Positions 22,237 to 31,747 of a stretch of DNA of 64,000 nucleotides are shown here, piece after piece. Both the position numbers and the translations under genes were made by a program. Under the pieces are notes generated by a model. The model made no database searches, was not told the DNA's origin, and saw only the letters and a list, made by a program, of their open reading frames with translations. Position 1 is the first letter of the stretch. Every line of letters begins with the position of its first letter. The stretch comes from Deinococcus multiflagellatus (lineage in GTDB: Bacteria > Deinococcota > Deinococci > Deinococcales > Deinococcaceae): the NCBI RefSeq assembly GCF_020166415.1, contig NZ_JAIQXV010000001.1, forward strand, positions 124,001 through 188,000, in the 5' to 3' direction.

Positions 22237-22710
22237 ATGAACAAGATCTGGTTGATTCTGCCCCTGGCCCTGCTGTCGACCGTGCCCCACGCCCAGCAGG
22301 CCAAATCCCGCGTGGGCATCGTGAATGTCCAGCAGGCGGTCAAGGCCCTGCCCGAGAGCAAGGCGTATCTGGACCTGAACGCCAAGGTGGCCGCCGACCT
22401 GGGTGCCCGCCAAAAGAGCCTCGAAGATCTGGCCGCCAAGGCCGCCGCCACCCGCAGCGCCGCCGACCGTCAGGCGCTGGCCAAAGCGCAGCAGGCGTAC
22501 GCCAGTGTGCGCGACAATTACGCCGCGCGCATTGACGCCGCCTTCAAGCCGCTGGCCAGCAAAGTGAACGCCGCCGTGGCCAAGGCCGCCAAGACCAACG
22601 GCTACACGATTGTCTTGGATGAGCAGGTGGCCGCCCAGACCAGTCTGGTGGTCTACGCCAACGAGAACGCCACCAACCTCACGCCCGCTGTGATTAAGAA
22701 CCTGAAGTAA
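22237..22710 (+). CDS. OmpH/Skp family periplasmic chaperone (second copy)
   Basis: The 157-residue paralogue has a signal peptide ending PHAQ, the strand [18 protein letters not shown], a long helical arm rich in Ala, Gln and Lys (about 45-110), and the closing motif [30 protein letters not shown]. Similarity to the first copy is clear but distant, with identical overall layout, so this is an old duplication. A strong AAGGAGG site precedes the ATG. Trimer formation, as in Skp, may mix the two copies. Confidence 0.92.
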   Translation: MNKIWLILPLALLSTVPHAQQAKSRVGIVNVQQAVKALPESKAYLDLNAKVAADLGARQKSLEDLAAKAAATRSAADRQALAKAQQAYASVRDNYAARIDAAFKPLASKVNAAVAKAAKTNGYTIVLDEQVAAQTSLVVYANENATNLTPAVIKNLK

Positions 22711-22723
22711 GCAGACGTGCGCG

Positions 22724-22758
22724 AAAGAGCCCCAGGGGTTTCCTCCCTGGGGCTCTTT
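22724..22758 (+). terminator. Intrinsic terminator after the second OmpH gene
   Basis: AAAGAGCCCCAGGG at 22724-22737 pairs perfectly with CCCTGGGGCTCTTT at 22745-22758, loop GTTTCCT. It probably serves the convergent pyridoxamine-oxidase-like gene as well. Confidence 0.88.
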
Positions 22759-22769
22759 GCTGGCTTGGC

Positions 22770-23264
22770 TTACAGCGAGACGCGCTCGTTTTCGCCCTGC
22801 TTGGCCTGGGTGCCGGTCAGCAGGCCCTTGGCCAGCCCCAGCAGGCTGCGAATCTTGCCGTCGCTCTCCCAGTATTCGGCGCCGTGGGCCTCAATGCGGA
22901 TCAACTGGATGTTCGGGTCGTCCTTGCCTTCGGGGAAGTAGGCCTTGTACATCTCGTTCCACAGCTCGTCCAGCTTGGCGCGGTCTTCCACCAGCGTGGC
23001 GGTGCCCTGCAGGCTCACGTAAATGCCCTTGTCCGGCTTGGAATAGCTCACGTTGACCTGTGGGCGGGCGGCCATGTTGCGCACCTGCTCGGTGTCCTTG
23101 CCGCCCAGGAACCACAGGTCACCGTCAAACTCAACGTCCTGGGTGGTCATGGGGTGGGCCTTGAGGTGGCCGTTCTCGCTCTGCACGGTCAGCATGGCGA
23201 ACTTCACGTCCTTGATCATCGCGCCGATCTTGGTGAGGGCCTCCTGGCGGGTTATGTCGCTCAT
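22770..23264 (-). CDS. Pyridoxamine 5'-phosphate oxidase-related protein (general stress protein 26-like)
   Basis: The 164-residue protein has the split-barrel flavin-binding fold. AMLTVQSENGHLKAHPMTTQDVEFDG near residue 23 and LWFLGGKDTEQVRNMAARPQVNVSYS near residue 50 match the general stress protein 26/PNPOx-like family, and the C-terminal IRIEAHGAEYWES is its usual closing strand. Members bind FMN, heme or F420; the ligand here is unknown. The ATG at 23264 gives the natural N terminus, as the upstream open frame is not protein-like. No clear promoter box or ribosome site was found. Confidence 0.85.
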   Translation of the reverse strand: MSDITRQEALTKIGAMIKDVKFAMLTVQSENGHLKAHPMTTQDVEFDGDLWFLGGKDTEQVRNMAARPQVNVSYSKPDKGIYVSLQGTATLVEDRAKLDELWNEMYKAYFPEGKDDPNIQLIRIEAHGAEYWESDGKIRSLLGLAKGLLTGTQAKQGENERVSL

Positions 23265-23365
23265 GCCGTCACCGTCGCATGGGGCCCGCCGGGCAGATTG
23301 AGAGGTCTGCCACCGTCTGAACGCCGCCCAAAGGTGCCCTGAAGATTGCTGGAGGGGCCGCACCC

Positions 23366-24628
23366 TCAGGCTGCTTGCCTTGCCCCTTCGCCGTGCAGGC
23401 GCTCGGGGACGTTGCGCACCAGCACGACGCCCAGCATGAAAAACGCCGCCGCCAGCCCAAAGACCAGGGTGTAGCCCAGATTCTCGGCGCGGGCGTTGCC
23501 CCAGTCCAGTAGCACCCCCTGCGGCCCGCCGATAAACTGCGGCGCCACAAAAGCCACGTGCCAGATGCCCATGTCGCGGGCAAAGGAGCGTTCGCTGGGC
23601 ATGGCGTCGCTGCCCAGCGCCCAGTCCACACTGGTAAAGGCCCCAAAGCCCAGGCCGAACAGCGCCGCCAGCGGCAGGGCCAGCGCAAAGGAGGGCACGA
23701 CCAGCAGCAGCAGCGCGGCGCCCGCCATGGTGGTGCCCGCCACGTAAATCACCGGTTTGCGCCCCACGCGGTCACTCAGGCGTCCGCCAATCAGCGCCGA
23801 GACAATGCTGGCCACGATAATGCACGCCAGCATGATGGAGTTGGAGGTCACCGGATCCTTCTGGCCCAGCACGTCGCCGTTGTAGTACTGCAAGAAGGGC
23901 TGCACCGAATACTGCCCCAGCGCAAACAGCGCGCGCGTGATGAACACCCACAGAAAGGGGCGGTGGGCAAAGAGCGTGGTCCAGTGGGCGGCTGGTTGGG
24001 CGGCCTGCGGGGTCGCCGAAACGGGATCATCCGGCACGCCGCGCATGGTGACCAGGGCGGGCACCAGCAGCATGACGGCCGTCAGCACAAACAGCGTGAT
24101 GGACGGCAACTGCAGCTGCCCCAGCGCGAACGCACTGAGCGCGCCCAGCAGTTGCCCAGCCGCCTGCAGCATGCCCATCGCCCCGCTGTAGCGCCCGCGC
24201 TGCGACACCGGCACCAGCTGCGGAATCAGGGCCGAGTAGGGCGCGGTGGCGTAGTTGTTGCCAAACTGCACCAGCAAAAAGCCCAGCACGTATACCCAGA
24301 AGCCGGGCATGCCGTCCAGCAGGGCCACCGCCAGCCCCATGACCCCCAGGCCAGCGAGGTTGACCCCCACCCCCAGCTTCAGGTAGGGCAAGCGCCGCCC
24401 AGTGCGGTCACTGTGGGCCCCCACCAGCGGCGGAATCACCAGGGCCATTACCGCGCCAATCACGGTGAGCAGCCCCACGTACGAGCCTTTGCGGGCTTCG
24501 CCCACGAACTCCAGCACGTTGGCCGGCATGAGAATCAGCAGCAGCGCCAGCCAGTGAAAGGCGGTGCCGAACCAGAACGCCGAGAGCACCCACGGGCTCA
24601 CGGGCGCGCGTGCAGGAGTGGAAGTCAT
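23366..24628 (-). CDS. MFS transporter
   Basis: A 420-residue inner-membrane transporter with twelve predicted helices in two halves. The MFS loop motif follows helix 2 as [17 protein letters not shown], and its counterpart after helix 8 reads [18 protein letters not shown]. The pattern resembles the GPH/sugar-type or YihN-like MFS branch more than drug exporters, but substrate cannot be read. A near-consensus TATACT box 8 nt before the ATG gives a leaderless mRNA. No sugar or drug genes are adjacent. Confidence 0.9.
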   Translation of the reverse strand: MTSTPARAPVSPWVLSAFWFGTAFHWLALLLILMPANVLEFVGEARKGSYVGLLTVIGAVMALVIPPLVGAHSDRTGRRLPYLKLGVGVNLAGLGVMGLAVALLDGMPGFWVYVLGFLLVQFGNNYATAPYSALIPQLVPVSQRGRYSGAMGMLQAAGQLLGALSAFALGQLQLPSITLFVLTAVMLLVPALVTMRGVPDDPVSATPQAAQPAAHWTTLFAHRPFLWVFITRALFALGQYSVQPFLQYYNGDVLGQKDPVTSNSIMLACIIVASIVSALIGGRLSDRVGRKPVIYVAGTTMAGAALLLLVVPSFALALPLAALFGLGFGAFTSVDWALGSDAMPSERSFARDMGIWHVAFVAPQFIGGPQGVLLDWGNARAENLGYTLVFGLAAAFFMLGVVLVRNVPERLHGEGARQAA

Positions 24629-24636
24629 GTGCGGCG

Positions 24637-24642
24637 AGTATA
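24637..24642 (-). promoter_or_regulatory. -10 box of the MFS gene
   Basis: TATACT on the minus strand, 8 nt before the ATG at 24628; the best -10 match in the window. Confidence 0.6.
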
Positions 24643-24773
24643 CGGGTGGCCGCGCGGGGCTGGGGGCTAAATTTTGCAGGGTTGGGGGAAGTGCCCAGAA
24701 CTGGTTGCGTGGAGCCTTTGCCCGTCTGGCGTTTCCTGCCTACAGCCTCCGCGTGGGGAAGCAGGCCCCATGT

Positions 24774-25534
<761 letters not shown>

Positions 25535-25538
<4 letters not shown>

Positions 25539-26125
25539 AGCTCCCACACGCTGCGGTAGGGACGGCCCTGCAGGCGCCCGGCGAGGTCGGCGCCGCGCGT
25601 CACCGTGCGGGCCAGCCGCGCCGCCAGCCACTCGCCCGGCACGCCCGGCGCCGCCCAGTGCGCGCCTGTGGCATACACGAAGTCCGGGTTCACCACGCAG
25701 CGGAAATCCACCATCAGGCCAAAGGCAAAGGCGCCGTGGCTGAGGTAGCCGTGATCCAGCCCCCCGGAGACCAGAAACGTCACCGGCTGGTCGAACCACG
25801 CGCCGTGCAGGCCGCGCGTCTCGTCGCTGCTGCCGGTCAGTTCCACCAGCGCCTTGGCCCCCGAGCCCAGGCCCCAGTTGTACACCGGCACGCCCAGAAA
25901 CAGCCCGTCGGCCTCGCGGATGGCGCGGTGGTACAGCTCGGCGTGGGGGTGCTCGTAGCAGCCGCCCGGCCCCTGCACGTTGTCGAAGGGGGGCAGCGGG
26001 GTCTGGCGCAGGTCCAGGTGGGTGACCTCGTGGCCCTCCACGCGCAACTGCTGGGCGGCCAGGGTGCACAGCCACGCGCTGCGGCTGTCCGGGTCCAGGC
26101 TGGTGGACAGAACCGTGAACTTCAC
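25535..26125 (-). CDS. NAD(P)H-dependent FMN reductase/flavodoxin-like protein
   Basis: The 196-residue protein has the flavodoxin-like fold of NADPH-dependent FMN reductases. [13 protein letters not shown] near residue 8 is the phosphate-binding loop, and [23 protein letters not shown] near residue 75 is the family motif (usual form P.Yn.s..g.LKn). It may reduce quinones or azo compounds, or supply FMNH2. The GTG at 26125 is chosen because TAGGCT lies 7 nt before it and the first strand [10 protein letters not shown] begins there. Confidence 0.88.
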
Positions 26126-26132
26126 GCCCCGC

Positions 26133-26138
26133 AGCCTA
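26133..26138 (-). promoter_or_regulatory. -10 box of the FMN reductase gene
   Basis: TAGGCT on the minus strand, 7 nt before the GTG at 26125; it defines a leaderless GTG start. Confidence 0.5.
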
Positions 26139-26532
26139 GAGCATTTGCCGTAAGCAGGCCCCTTGCCCAGCTTGCTGTGAGCCATAACAGGGGAGAGGGC
26201 CAGGGAGGCGGGCACAAAGATTTCAGGCTGATGGAGGCGGGAAGAGGCACCCTCCCGCATGGCCTAACGTGCAGGGTGGCCTGGAAGGCCGGCAGCTCTG
26301 CAGCCCTGAGTGCCGGATACGGGACTCCTCTGATTGCAAAGCAGAGTGGGAAGAGCGCAACTCTGCCGTTCCATCGCCGTCGTCCCGTAGTTTCCCGTCT
26401 TCGCCCTCCTGCAGAGCTCTCCGAGTCTGCAATGCAGCGCTGCGAGTCCGCTCACCCCTTGCCTTCGGCGCACCTGAGTTCCGCATGACTGGCTGACCAT
26501 AAGAGCGACGCCCTGCCCCCGCTGACGCGGGG
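26139..26532. other. Structured intergenic region
   Basis: No gene is seen in about 390 bases. Two perfect inverted repeats lie here, one inside the other: AGCTCTGCAG at 26294-26303 with CTGCAGAGCT at 26409-26418, and GCAGAGT at 26341-26347 with ACTCTGC at 26360-26366. The composition is less GC-rich than the flanks. It could be a degenerate mobile repeat or encode a structured RNA. Confidence 0.4.
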
Positions 26533-27636
26533 CTACTGTTTCACCGCTTCCAACGCCCGCAGGTCCTCAATGCGCTCGCGGGTGACCGGGTGCGAGCTGA
26601 GCAGGTCCAGCCACGAGCCTCCGCTGTCCTCGCCGTCCTTGCTGGCCTCTTTCTCTAGCTGAGCCAGCATGGTCTGCAGGGGCACCGTGGTTCCGTACAC
26701 CCGCAGCAGGTAGCCCGCCGCGATACGGTCTGCCTCGCTCTCGGCGGCGCGGGAGTAGCCGCTGCGCAGCAACGTGGCCGGCACAGCCGCCGCGAAGGTG
26801 CCCGCGCTGACCAGATCGCCGGTCAGCAGGGTCACCACCAGCGACACCCCCAGCGCCTGATACACCGTGGCCACGCCGTGCCGCCGCGTCACATGGGCGG
26901 TTTCGTGGGCCAGCACCCCCACGAGTTCGCGGTCACTGCGCGCCAGTTTCACCAGCTGATCGGTCATGACAATGGTGCCGCCCGGCAGCGCAAAAGCGTT
27001 GGCGCCCAGCCCCAGGTCACTGCTGGGTTTGCCGTCGCGCAGCAGCAGCCGGTACGAGTACCCGCCCCCGGCCCAGTCGCGCACCGGGGCGAACGCCGCC
27101 TGCAACTGCGCCTGCCGCGCCGCGCTGAGCTTGGATGGCCCCATGTAATCCTCGGTGTCCAGCAGCTCAATGGTTTGGCGGTCAAAGGTGGCCAGGACGC
27201 TGCGCGGGGTTACGAGCGCGGCCTGCGTGGCCAGCGCCGGAATGCCCCAGACCACGAAAGCGGCGCCCAGCGCGCCCGCCACCACCAGCGCGCCCAGCGC
27301 CGTGGTCCAGCGGCCTTCCAGGCCCCGCACGCCGCGCAGCACGCGGTTGTGCCCGCTCTGCGCTTCCCAGCGGCGCAGCGCGGCGTCGTCATCCGTTTCA
27401 AAGCGGCTGCCGTCGGGAAACTTCAGGCGGCGGCGCACGCCGGGAATGCTGGGGTCCACGGTGACCTGCGCGGCCTGCCAGTGCACAGCGCTGGCCGCCA
27501 CGCCCCCGCCCACCACCCGCAGTGCCGCGCCCTGGGCACCCAGCGTCAGTTCGGCGGGGTGGGGCCGGCTGCTGCGGCCATCGAAGTACACGCCCTGCAC
27601 CACCGTGTCTGACGGGCTGGCCGGCGCACGGTTCAT
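26533..27636 (-). CDS. M48-family membrane metalloprotease
   Basis: The 367-residue protein has a soluble N-terminal region (residues 1-100), a membrane helix near 112-138 and a C-terminal M48 peptidase domain. The zinc motif is HETAH (about 243-247) in LVGVLAHETAHVTRRHG, and the third ligand Glu sits in SEADRIAAGYL. M48 proteases (HtpX, BepA-like) clear misfolded membrane or outer-layer proteins. The gene starts two bases after the stop of the DUF898 gene, a pairing also known in other bacteria, where both are of unclear function. Confidence 0.9.
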   Translation of the reverse strand: MNRAPASPSDTVVQGVYFDGRSSRPHPAELTLGAQGAALRVVGGGVAASAVHWQAAQVTVDPSIPGVRRRLKFPDGSRFETDDDAALRRWEAQSGHNRVLRGVRGLEGRWTTALGALVVAGALGAAFVVWGIPALATQAALVTPRSVLATFDRQTIELLDTEDYMGPSKLSAARQAQLQAAFAPVRDWAGGGYSYRLLLRDGKPSSDLGLGANAFALPGGTIVMTDQLVKLARSDRELVGVLAHETAHVTRRHGVATVYQALGVSLVVTLLTGDLVSAGTFAAAVPATLLRSGYSRAAESEADRIAAGYLLRVYGTTVPLQTMLAQLEKEASKDGEDSGGSWLDLLSSHPVTRERIEDLRALEAVKQ

Positions 27637-27638
27637 CC

Positions 27639-28784
27639 TCAGAACCCCACCTGAATATCCAGCAGTTCACTGGCGGCCTCGCCCAGCGCAGATTCGCCGG
27701 TGGTGGCCTGCCCCATGAAGGTGTCCAGCGGCACCAGCGAGCGCACCTGAATGCCGCCCATGATGTACCGGGTGCGCCGCACCGCCGCCCACGGGGTGGC
27801 CAGCCCCAGCGTCAACAGCTGCGCGAGGCTGTTGGTGACCCCAATCCACACCAGCCGCCACGGCGAGAAACTGGCGCCGGTGCGCACCACGCCGCCCAGT
27901 TCAGCGTGGTTGAGCACGTAAGCCATGACCGCCGCGCGCACGTACTGCCACGCCAGGGCGTACAGCGCCAGCACCCCGACGTAGACGGCCGCGCCCGCGG
28001 CCAGAAAGCCCCAGCCCACGGTGTCGCTGTCCGGGTCCATGCCCAGGAAGTCGCCGCCGCTCAGGGCCGCTGCGCCGCCCGCCACCAGCACCAGCAGCAG
28101 GCCCAGCGCCACCCCGCCGCCGATCACCAGCCCCAGCCCAGTCAGGCCGATCAGGTAAAACGGCGCCACATCGCCCCGGAAGTGGGTGCGGGCCGTGCCG
28201 TAGGCCAGGTGATCCAGCTGGTAGCGCCGCTGCATAAACCACGCCCAGGGCAGCGCCAGCCCCGAGGTAAAGCTGGCGGCCAGATTGGCGGCGCCGTAGG
28301 CCACATACGCCTGCCCCACCGAGCCGTGAAACGAGAAATTCAGGCCCCGGTGAAAGGTGTTGACTGCCTGAAAGCGCAGCGACTGCCGCACCAGCCAGGG
28401 GTAAAAGCCCGCGTAGATCAGCAGCAGCAGCACCCCCAGCAGAATGTACTTGAGGTCCTGAGACTGCAGCGCCAGCGCGTACAGCACCGACAGCCCGCCA
28501 ATCAGCAGGTAGCCGCGCAGCAGCGCCCAGGGATTGGCGCGGTACTCAAAGTTCTGACCGTCCACCCAGGTGTGGCCGTAGAAATACTGCCGGGTGCGCA
28601 CCCGCGCCCAGGGCATGTACAGCCCAAAAGTCACCAGCGTCAGCGCCACATTCACGATCCAGATGCGGAAGTATTCGCCGGCCTGCCCGGTGAAACTCAC
28701 CGGGTGGTGCAGCACGGTGGGCGGGGCCTGCCGCTCAAAGACGGGGCGGCCCAGGCTGGGGGCGGCAAGCGGAACGTCGGTCAT
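27639..28784 (-). CDS. DUF898 (YjgN-like) multi-pass membrane protein
   Basis: A 381-residue membrane protein with about seven or eight predicted helices and the DUF898 signatures YFRIWIVNVALTLVTFG, PWARVRTRQYFYGHT and TLGLATPWAAVRRTRYIMG, which repeat in the two halves as is usual for the family. The function is unknown. The ATG at 28784 is preceded by TACCAT at 7 nt, so the frame upstream to 28934 is not translated. It forms a tight operon with the M48 protease gene, so it could be a partner or substrate. Confidence 0.88.
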   Translation of the reverse strand: MTDVPLAAPSLGRPVFERQAPPTVLHHPVSFTGQAGEYFRIWIVNVALTLVTFGLYMPWARVRTRQYFYGHTWVDGQNFEYRANPWALLRGYLLIGGLSVLYALALQSQDLKYILLGVLLLLIYAGFYPWLVRQSLRFQAVNTFHRGLNFSFHGSVGQAYVAYGAANLAASFTSGLALPWAWFMQRRYQLDHLAYGTARTHFRGDVAPFYLIGLTGLGLVIGGGVALGLLLVLVAGGAAALSGGDFLGMDPDSDTVGWGFLAAGAAVYVGVLALYALAWQYVRAAVMAYVLNHAELGGVVRTGASFSPWRLVWIGVTNSLAQLLTLGLATPWAAVRRTRYIMGGIQVRSLVPLDTFMGQATTGESALGEAASELLDIQVGF

Positions 28785-28791
28785 CCCCAGC

Positions 28792-28797
28792 ATGGTA
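28792..28797 (-). promoter_or_regulatory. -10 box of the DUF898-M48 operon
   Basis: TACCAT on the minus strand, 7 nt before the ATG at 28784; leaderless type. Confidence 0.5.
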
Positions 28798-29082
28798 CCG
28801 GGCCGCCCTGGCCGCCTGGGCCGCAGATGTGGGGGGCCTCCGGTGGGGGTGGGCCGCTGGGCTGGGGAAGAGGCATTCACCGCTGCCCGCCCCTCCCGGC
28901 CAGAGGCGGCTGGGGACGTGCGGGCAGGGGCCAACTTCCCCTGTCCAGCGGGCCCGGCGGGGGCGCGCTGGCCCGTGCTACCCTGGGCGGCAGTTCACCA
29001 TCTGCCCCGGGGTGTGGCGCGTGTCCTGGTGCCCGGCTGGGCACCGCAGCGGCCCTGCCCGTGGCTTTCCGGAGGAAAAGGC

Positions 29083-29655
29083 ATGCCGCGCTACGCCCTG
29101 GACGGGCACGTCCCCCAGATTGATCCCACTGCATTTCTTGCCCCCAGTGCCGACGTGATCGGTCAGGTCACGGTGGCCGAGCACGCCAGCATCTGGTACG
29201 GCGCGGTGCTGCGCGGCGACCTGGAACCCATCACCGTGGGGCCGGGCAGCAACGTGCAAGACGGCGCGGTGCTGCACACCGACGCGGGCTGGCCCTGCGT
29301 GCTGAGGGAGGGCGTGACCGTGGGCCACCGCGCAGTGGTGCACGGCGCCACCTGTGGCCCAGGCAGTCTGGTAGGCATGGGCGCCGTGATGCTCAGCGGC
29401 TCCAGCCTGGGGGCCGGGGCGATGCTGGGCGCCGGGGCCGTGCTGCCCGAAGGCGCGCATGTGCCCGACGGCATGCTGGCCGTGGGCGTGCCGGCCCGTG
29501 TGGTGCGCCCCGCCCCCAGCGGCGGCAACGCGCAGCGGTATGTGCTCAATGCCCAGCGCTTTCGCCAGGGCGCCCGCCTGCTGCCCGAACAGGCTGACGC
29601 GGACAACCCCACTGCCGGTCCCGGCGCCCCGGCAGTTCTGTCTGAGGCGCTGTGA
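29083..29655 (+). CDS. Gamma-carbonic anhydrase-like hexapeptide-repeat protein
   Basis: The 190-residue protein is a left-handed beta-helix made of hexapeptide repeats, in the YrdA/PaaY/gamma-carbonic anhydrase group. IWYGAVLRGDLEPITVG and NVQDGAVLHTDAG give the conserved Arg, Asp and His sites, and VGHRAVVHGATCGPGSLVGMGAVMLSG holds further His ligands for zinc or iron. A C-terminal tail of 30 residues is low in complexity. The start is the ATG at 29083 after GGAGG at 29071-29075. Activity as a carbonic anhydrase is not certain, since many family members are inactive or have other roles. Confidence 0.88.
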   Translation: MPRYALDGHVPQIDPTAFLAPSADVIGQVTVAEHASIWYGAVLRGDLEPITVGPGSNVQDGAVLHTDAGWPCVLREGVTVGHRAVVHGATCGPGSLVGMGAVMLSGSSLGAGAMLGAGAVLPEGAHVPDGMLAVGVPARVVRPAPSGGNAQRYVLNAQRFRQGARLLPEQADADNPTAGPGAPAVLSEAL

Positions 29656-29676
29656 GCCTGCGCGCCGGAGCTGCCC

Positions 29677-30474
29677 ATGACTGACCCGCAGCCGGGCCCC
29701 GACCTGGGCGAGGCCGCCCCCGACCTGACCCCCATGTTTCCGGGGGCCGCGCCGTTTCTGGCCCGTTTTCTGCCGCAGGCGGTGCCCGCGCACGCGGGGC
29801 TGCACGTCAGTTTCTGCGACCTGCACGCCTTTTTAAAGTACCTGCATGATCAGGCGTGGTACGGCTACCTGCACGCCAGCCTGGAAGAACACAGCGCCTA
29901 CGTGCTGCTGTACGAGGGCCGCACCGTGACTGCGGCGGCCGGCAGCCTGACCGGCGAGCAGGCCCTGGGCGAACTGCTGGGGCTGTATGAGCAGGGGGCG
30001 CTGCTGGACGCCTGCGCCATGGACCCGCAGCTGACCCACGCCCTGAGCGGCATAGGCTCGCGCGCCTGGAAATTCAATCTGACCGAGGACTTCACGGGGC
30101 TGCATGCCCGGCCGGGCGGGGCCATCTTTTATGTGCGCGGGCAGATTATGGCGACCATGCCTGCCACGCTGCCCTACGAGGGGGCCTTTCCAGCGCCGCT
30201 GCGGCCCCAGACCCTGATTCTGCCGCGCAGTCTGGCGGGTTGGGCGCACCACCATTACGTGCTGACCCTGCGGGGCAAAGACGCCCTGAACGCCATCACC
30301 AACGTGCATCAGGCCTTCCGCACCCGCCACGGCCAGCCGGGCCTGGGCTTTCTGCGCGCCCTGGCCGAGGGCCTGACCCCCGCCGAGTTTGCCCTGCGCG
30401 ATGACGGCGCCCTGCACGAATTAGAGGCCCTGGTGCAGGAGTTCGTGGCCGGCGGCTTCGTGCGCGAGGCCTGA
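29677..30474 (+). CDS. Conserved-looking protein of unknown function
   Basis: A 265-residue protein, probably cytoplasmic, without signal peptide or membrane helix. The middle has well-ordered alpha/beta character, for example LHVSFCDLHAFLKYLHDQ, YLHASLEEHSAYVLLYEG and GAIFYVRGQIMATMP, recalling sensor-like domains, but I recognise no family or catalytic motif. It lies 21 bases after the carbonic-anhydrase-like gene with a weak CGGAG site, so both are likely cotranscribed. Codon use is like the neighbours, so it is a resident gene. Confidence 0.75.
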   Translation: MTDPQPGPDLGEAAPDLTPMFPGAAPFLARFLPQAVPAHAGLHVSFCDLHAFLKYLHDQAWYGYLHASLEEHSAYVLLYEGRTVTAAAGSLTGEQALGELLGLYEQGALLDACAMDPQLTHALSGIGSRAWKFNLTEDFTGLHARPGGAIFYVRGQIMATMPATLPYEGAFPAPLRPQTLILPRSLAGWAHHHYVLTLRGKDALNAITNVHQAFRTRHGQPGLGFLRALAEGLTPAEFALRDDGALHELEALVQEFVAGGFVREA

Positions 30475-30480
30475 GCGGGG

Positions 30481-30537
30481 AGAGCCCTTCCGCTGGCCCA
30501 TGTCCACCCCTCGCCCCTCGGCCAGGGGGCTCTTTCA
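30481..30537. terminator. Hairpin between convergent genes
   Basis: AGAGCCC at 30481-30487 pairs with GGGCTCT at 30527-30533, and inside it CTGGCC with GGCCAG. The right arm abuts the SDR stop codon. A long loop makes it an imperfect terminator. Confidence 0.5.
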
Positions 30538-31377
30538 GCGCCCAGCCGGCTTTATGTCCGCCACGTACGCCTCACTGAGCTGCCACAGGGCCAGCGCCGC
30601 GCCGTCATCCAGCGCCTGGGGGGCGGGCGTCGTTTCGCGGCTTTCGCTGTAGTAGCGGCCCGAGGCGGTCAGCGGCGCGGTGGCCACGTGCAGCGTGGTC
30701 TGCGCGCCCTGTTCCGGCGTCAGGGCAAAGCGGTCCACGATGCCGTACAACCGGCTGACCCAGCCGCCGTTATTGTGCGCAAAGCCGGTGGCCACCATGC
30801 CGGGGTGCAGGCTGCTGCTCAGCACGCCGCGTTCACGCCGCGCCAGTTCACGGGCGAACAGGATGTTGGCCAGCTTGCTCTGGGCGTAGGCGGCCCAGCC
30901 CCCGTAGCCCCGGCGAAATTCTGGGTCGTCCAACCGCAGCCTGCCCATGGCGTGCGCGGCGCTGGCCACCGTGATCACCCGGGGCGCCGCCGACTGGCGC
31001 AGCAGCGGCAGCAACTCGCGGGTGAGCAGGAAAGGGGAGAGGTGGTTCAGGGCCCAGGTGCGCTCGATGCCCTCACGCGTTTCCTGCCGCTCGCGGTAAA
31101 AAGCCCCGGCATTGTTGATCAGCACGTCCAGCTGCCCGTTCTGCTCGCGCACCTGCGCCGCCAGCCGCTGCACCTGCGCCAGCTCGGAGAGGTCGGCCAG
31201 GAAGGTGCCCGCCGCGCCGATCTCCCCGGCCACACGGCCTGTTTTCTGGGGATCGCGGCCCACGATCAGCACGCGCTCGCCCTGACGGGCCAGTTCGCGG
31301 GCCGTGACCAGCCCGATGCCGCCAGTGGCGCCAGTCACCAGCACGGTGCGGGGGGAAGCAGCAGAAGGCAGGCTCAT
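30535..31377 (-). CDS. Short-chain dehydrogenase/reductase
   Basis: The 280-residue SDR has the Rossmann motif TGATGGIG near residue 18, NNAGAFY near 91, the catalytic Ser in VASAAHAMG and YAQSK (Tyr/Lys) near 166. The Arg-rich stretch after the second strand suggests NADP. It resembles the retinol dehydrogenase/WW-domain oxidoreductase-like SDRs; substrate unknown. The ATG at 31377 is chosen since TATGCT lies 6 nt before it; the open frame continues to 31467. Confidence 0.9.
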   Translation of the reverse strand: MSLPSAASPRTVLVTGATGGIGLVTARELARQGERVLIVGRDPQKTGRVAGEIGAAGTFLADLSELAQVQRLAAQVREQNGQLDVLINNAGAFYRERQETREGIERTWALNHLSPFLLTRELLPLLRQSAAPRVITVASAAHAMGRLRLDDPEFRRGYGGWAAYAQSKLANILFARELARRERGVLSSSLHPGMVATGFAHNNGGWVSRLYGIVDRFALTPEQGAQTTLHVATAPLTASGRYYSESRETTPAPQALDDGAALALWQLSEAYVADIKPAGR

Positions 31378-31383
31378 GGGGGC

Positions 31384-31389
31384 AGCATA
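31384..31389 (-). promoter_or_regulatory. -10 box of the SDR gene
   Basis: TATGCT on the minus strand, 6 nt before the ATG at 31377; leaderless type. Confidence 0.5.
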
Positions 31390-31734
31390 GTGCACGCCAC
31401 ACGGGCCCAAAAAGAGGCCGGAGGCAGTGGGGGCACCGCTTCCGACTTCGTGCGCAGCGGACTTCACCCGGCCCGCCTTTGTATTCAGTTGCGCTGGTAC
31501 TGCCCAGTGTAGGTGATGGCCGTCACAGAAGTGTCACATCTGAGGCGGCGGCAGGTGATCTGGGCTGACGGTGGTTGAAACAAGGTGATGCCGTGCCAGC
31601 GCGGCGTATCTGCCTCTCCCTCCCCCAATCCTTGGCCAGCCGTTCTGTGGTGTCCAGCTGGGCAGAACACCCGACCACAGGCCACCACTGTGACTTGCGG
31701 GACATTCATCCCTGACTATCCCGAGTGTTTTACT
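31390..31734. other. Divergent intergenic region upstream of the iron importer
   Basis: No gene is seen in about 345 bases. It must carry control sites for the Fe(III) importer. TGACTA at 31713-31718, 16 bp before TAGGAT, may be the -35 element. I found no clear Fur- or DtxR-like palindrome by eye. Confidence 0.4.
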
Positions 31735-31740
31735 TAGGAT
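31735..31740 (+). promoter_or_regulatory. -10 box of the iron importer operon
   Basis: TAGGAT, 7 nt before the ATG at 31748; leaderless type. Confidence 0.5.
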
Positions 31741-31747
31741 TGCGGCC

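Noticed and set aside
27522..29123. 533-codon plus-strand frame across the DUF898 gene
   Set aside because: Antisense shadow; DUF898 motifs on the minus strand decide.
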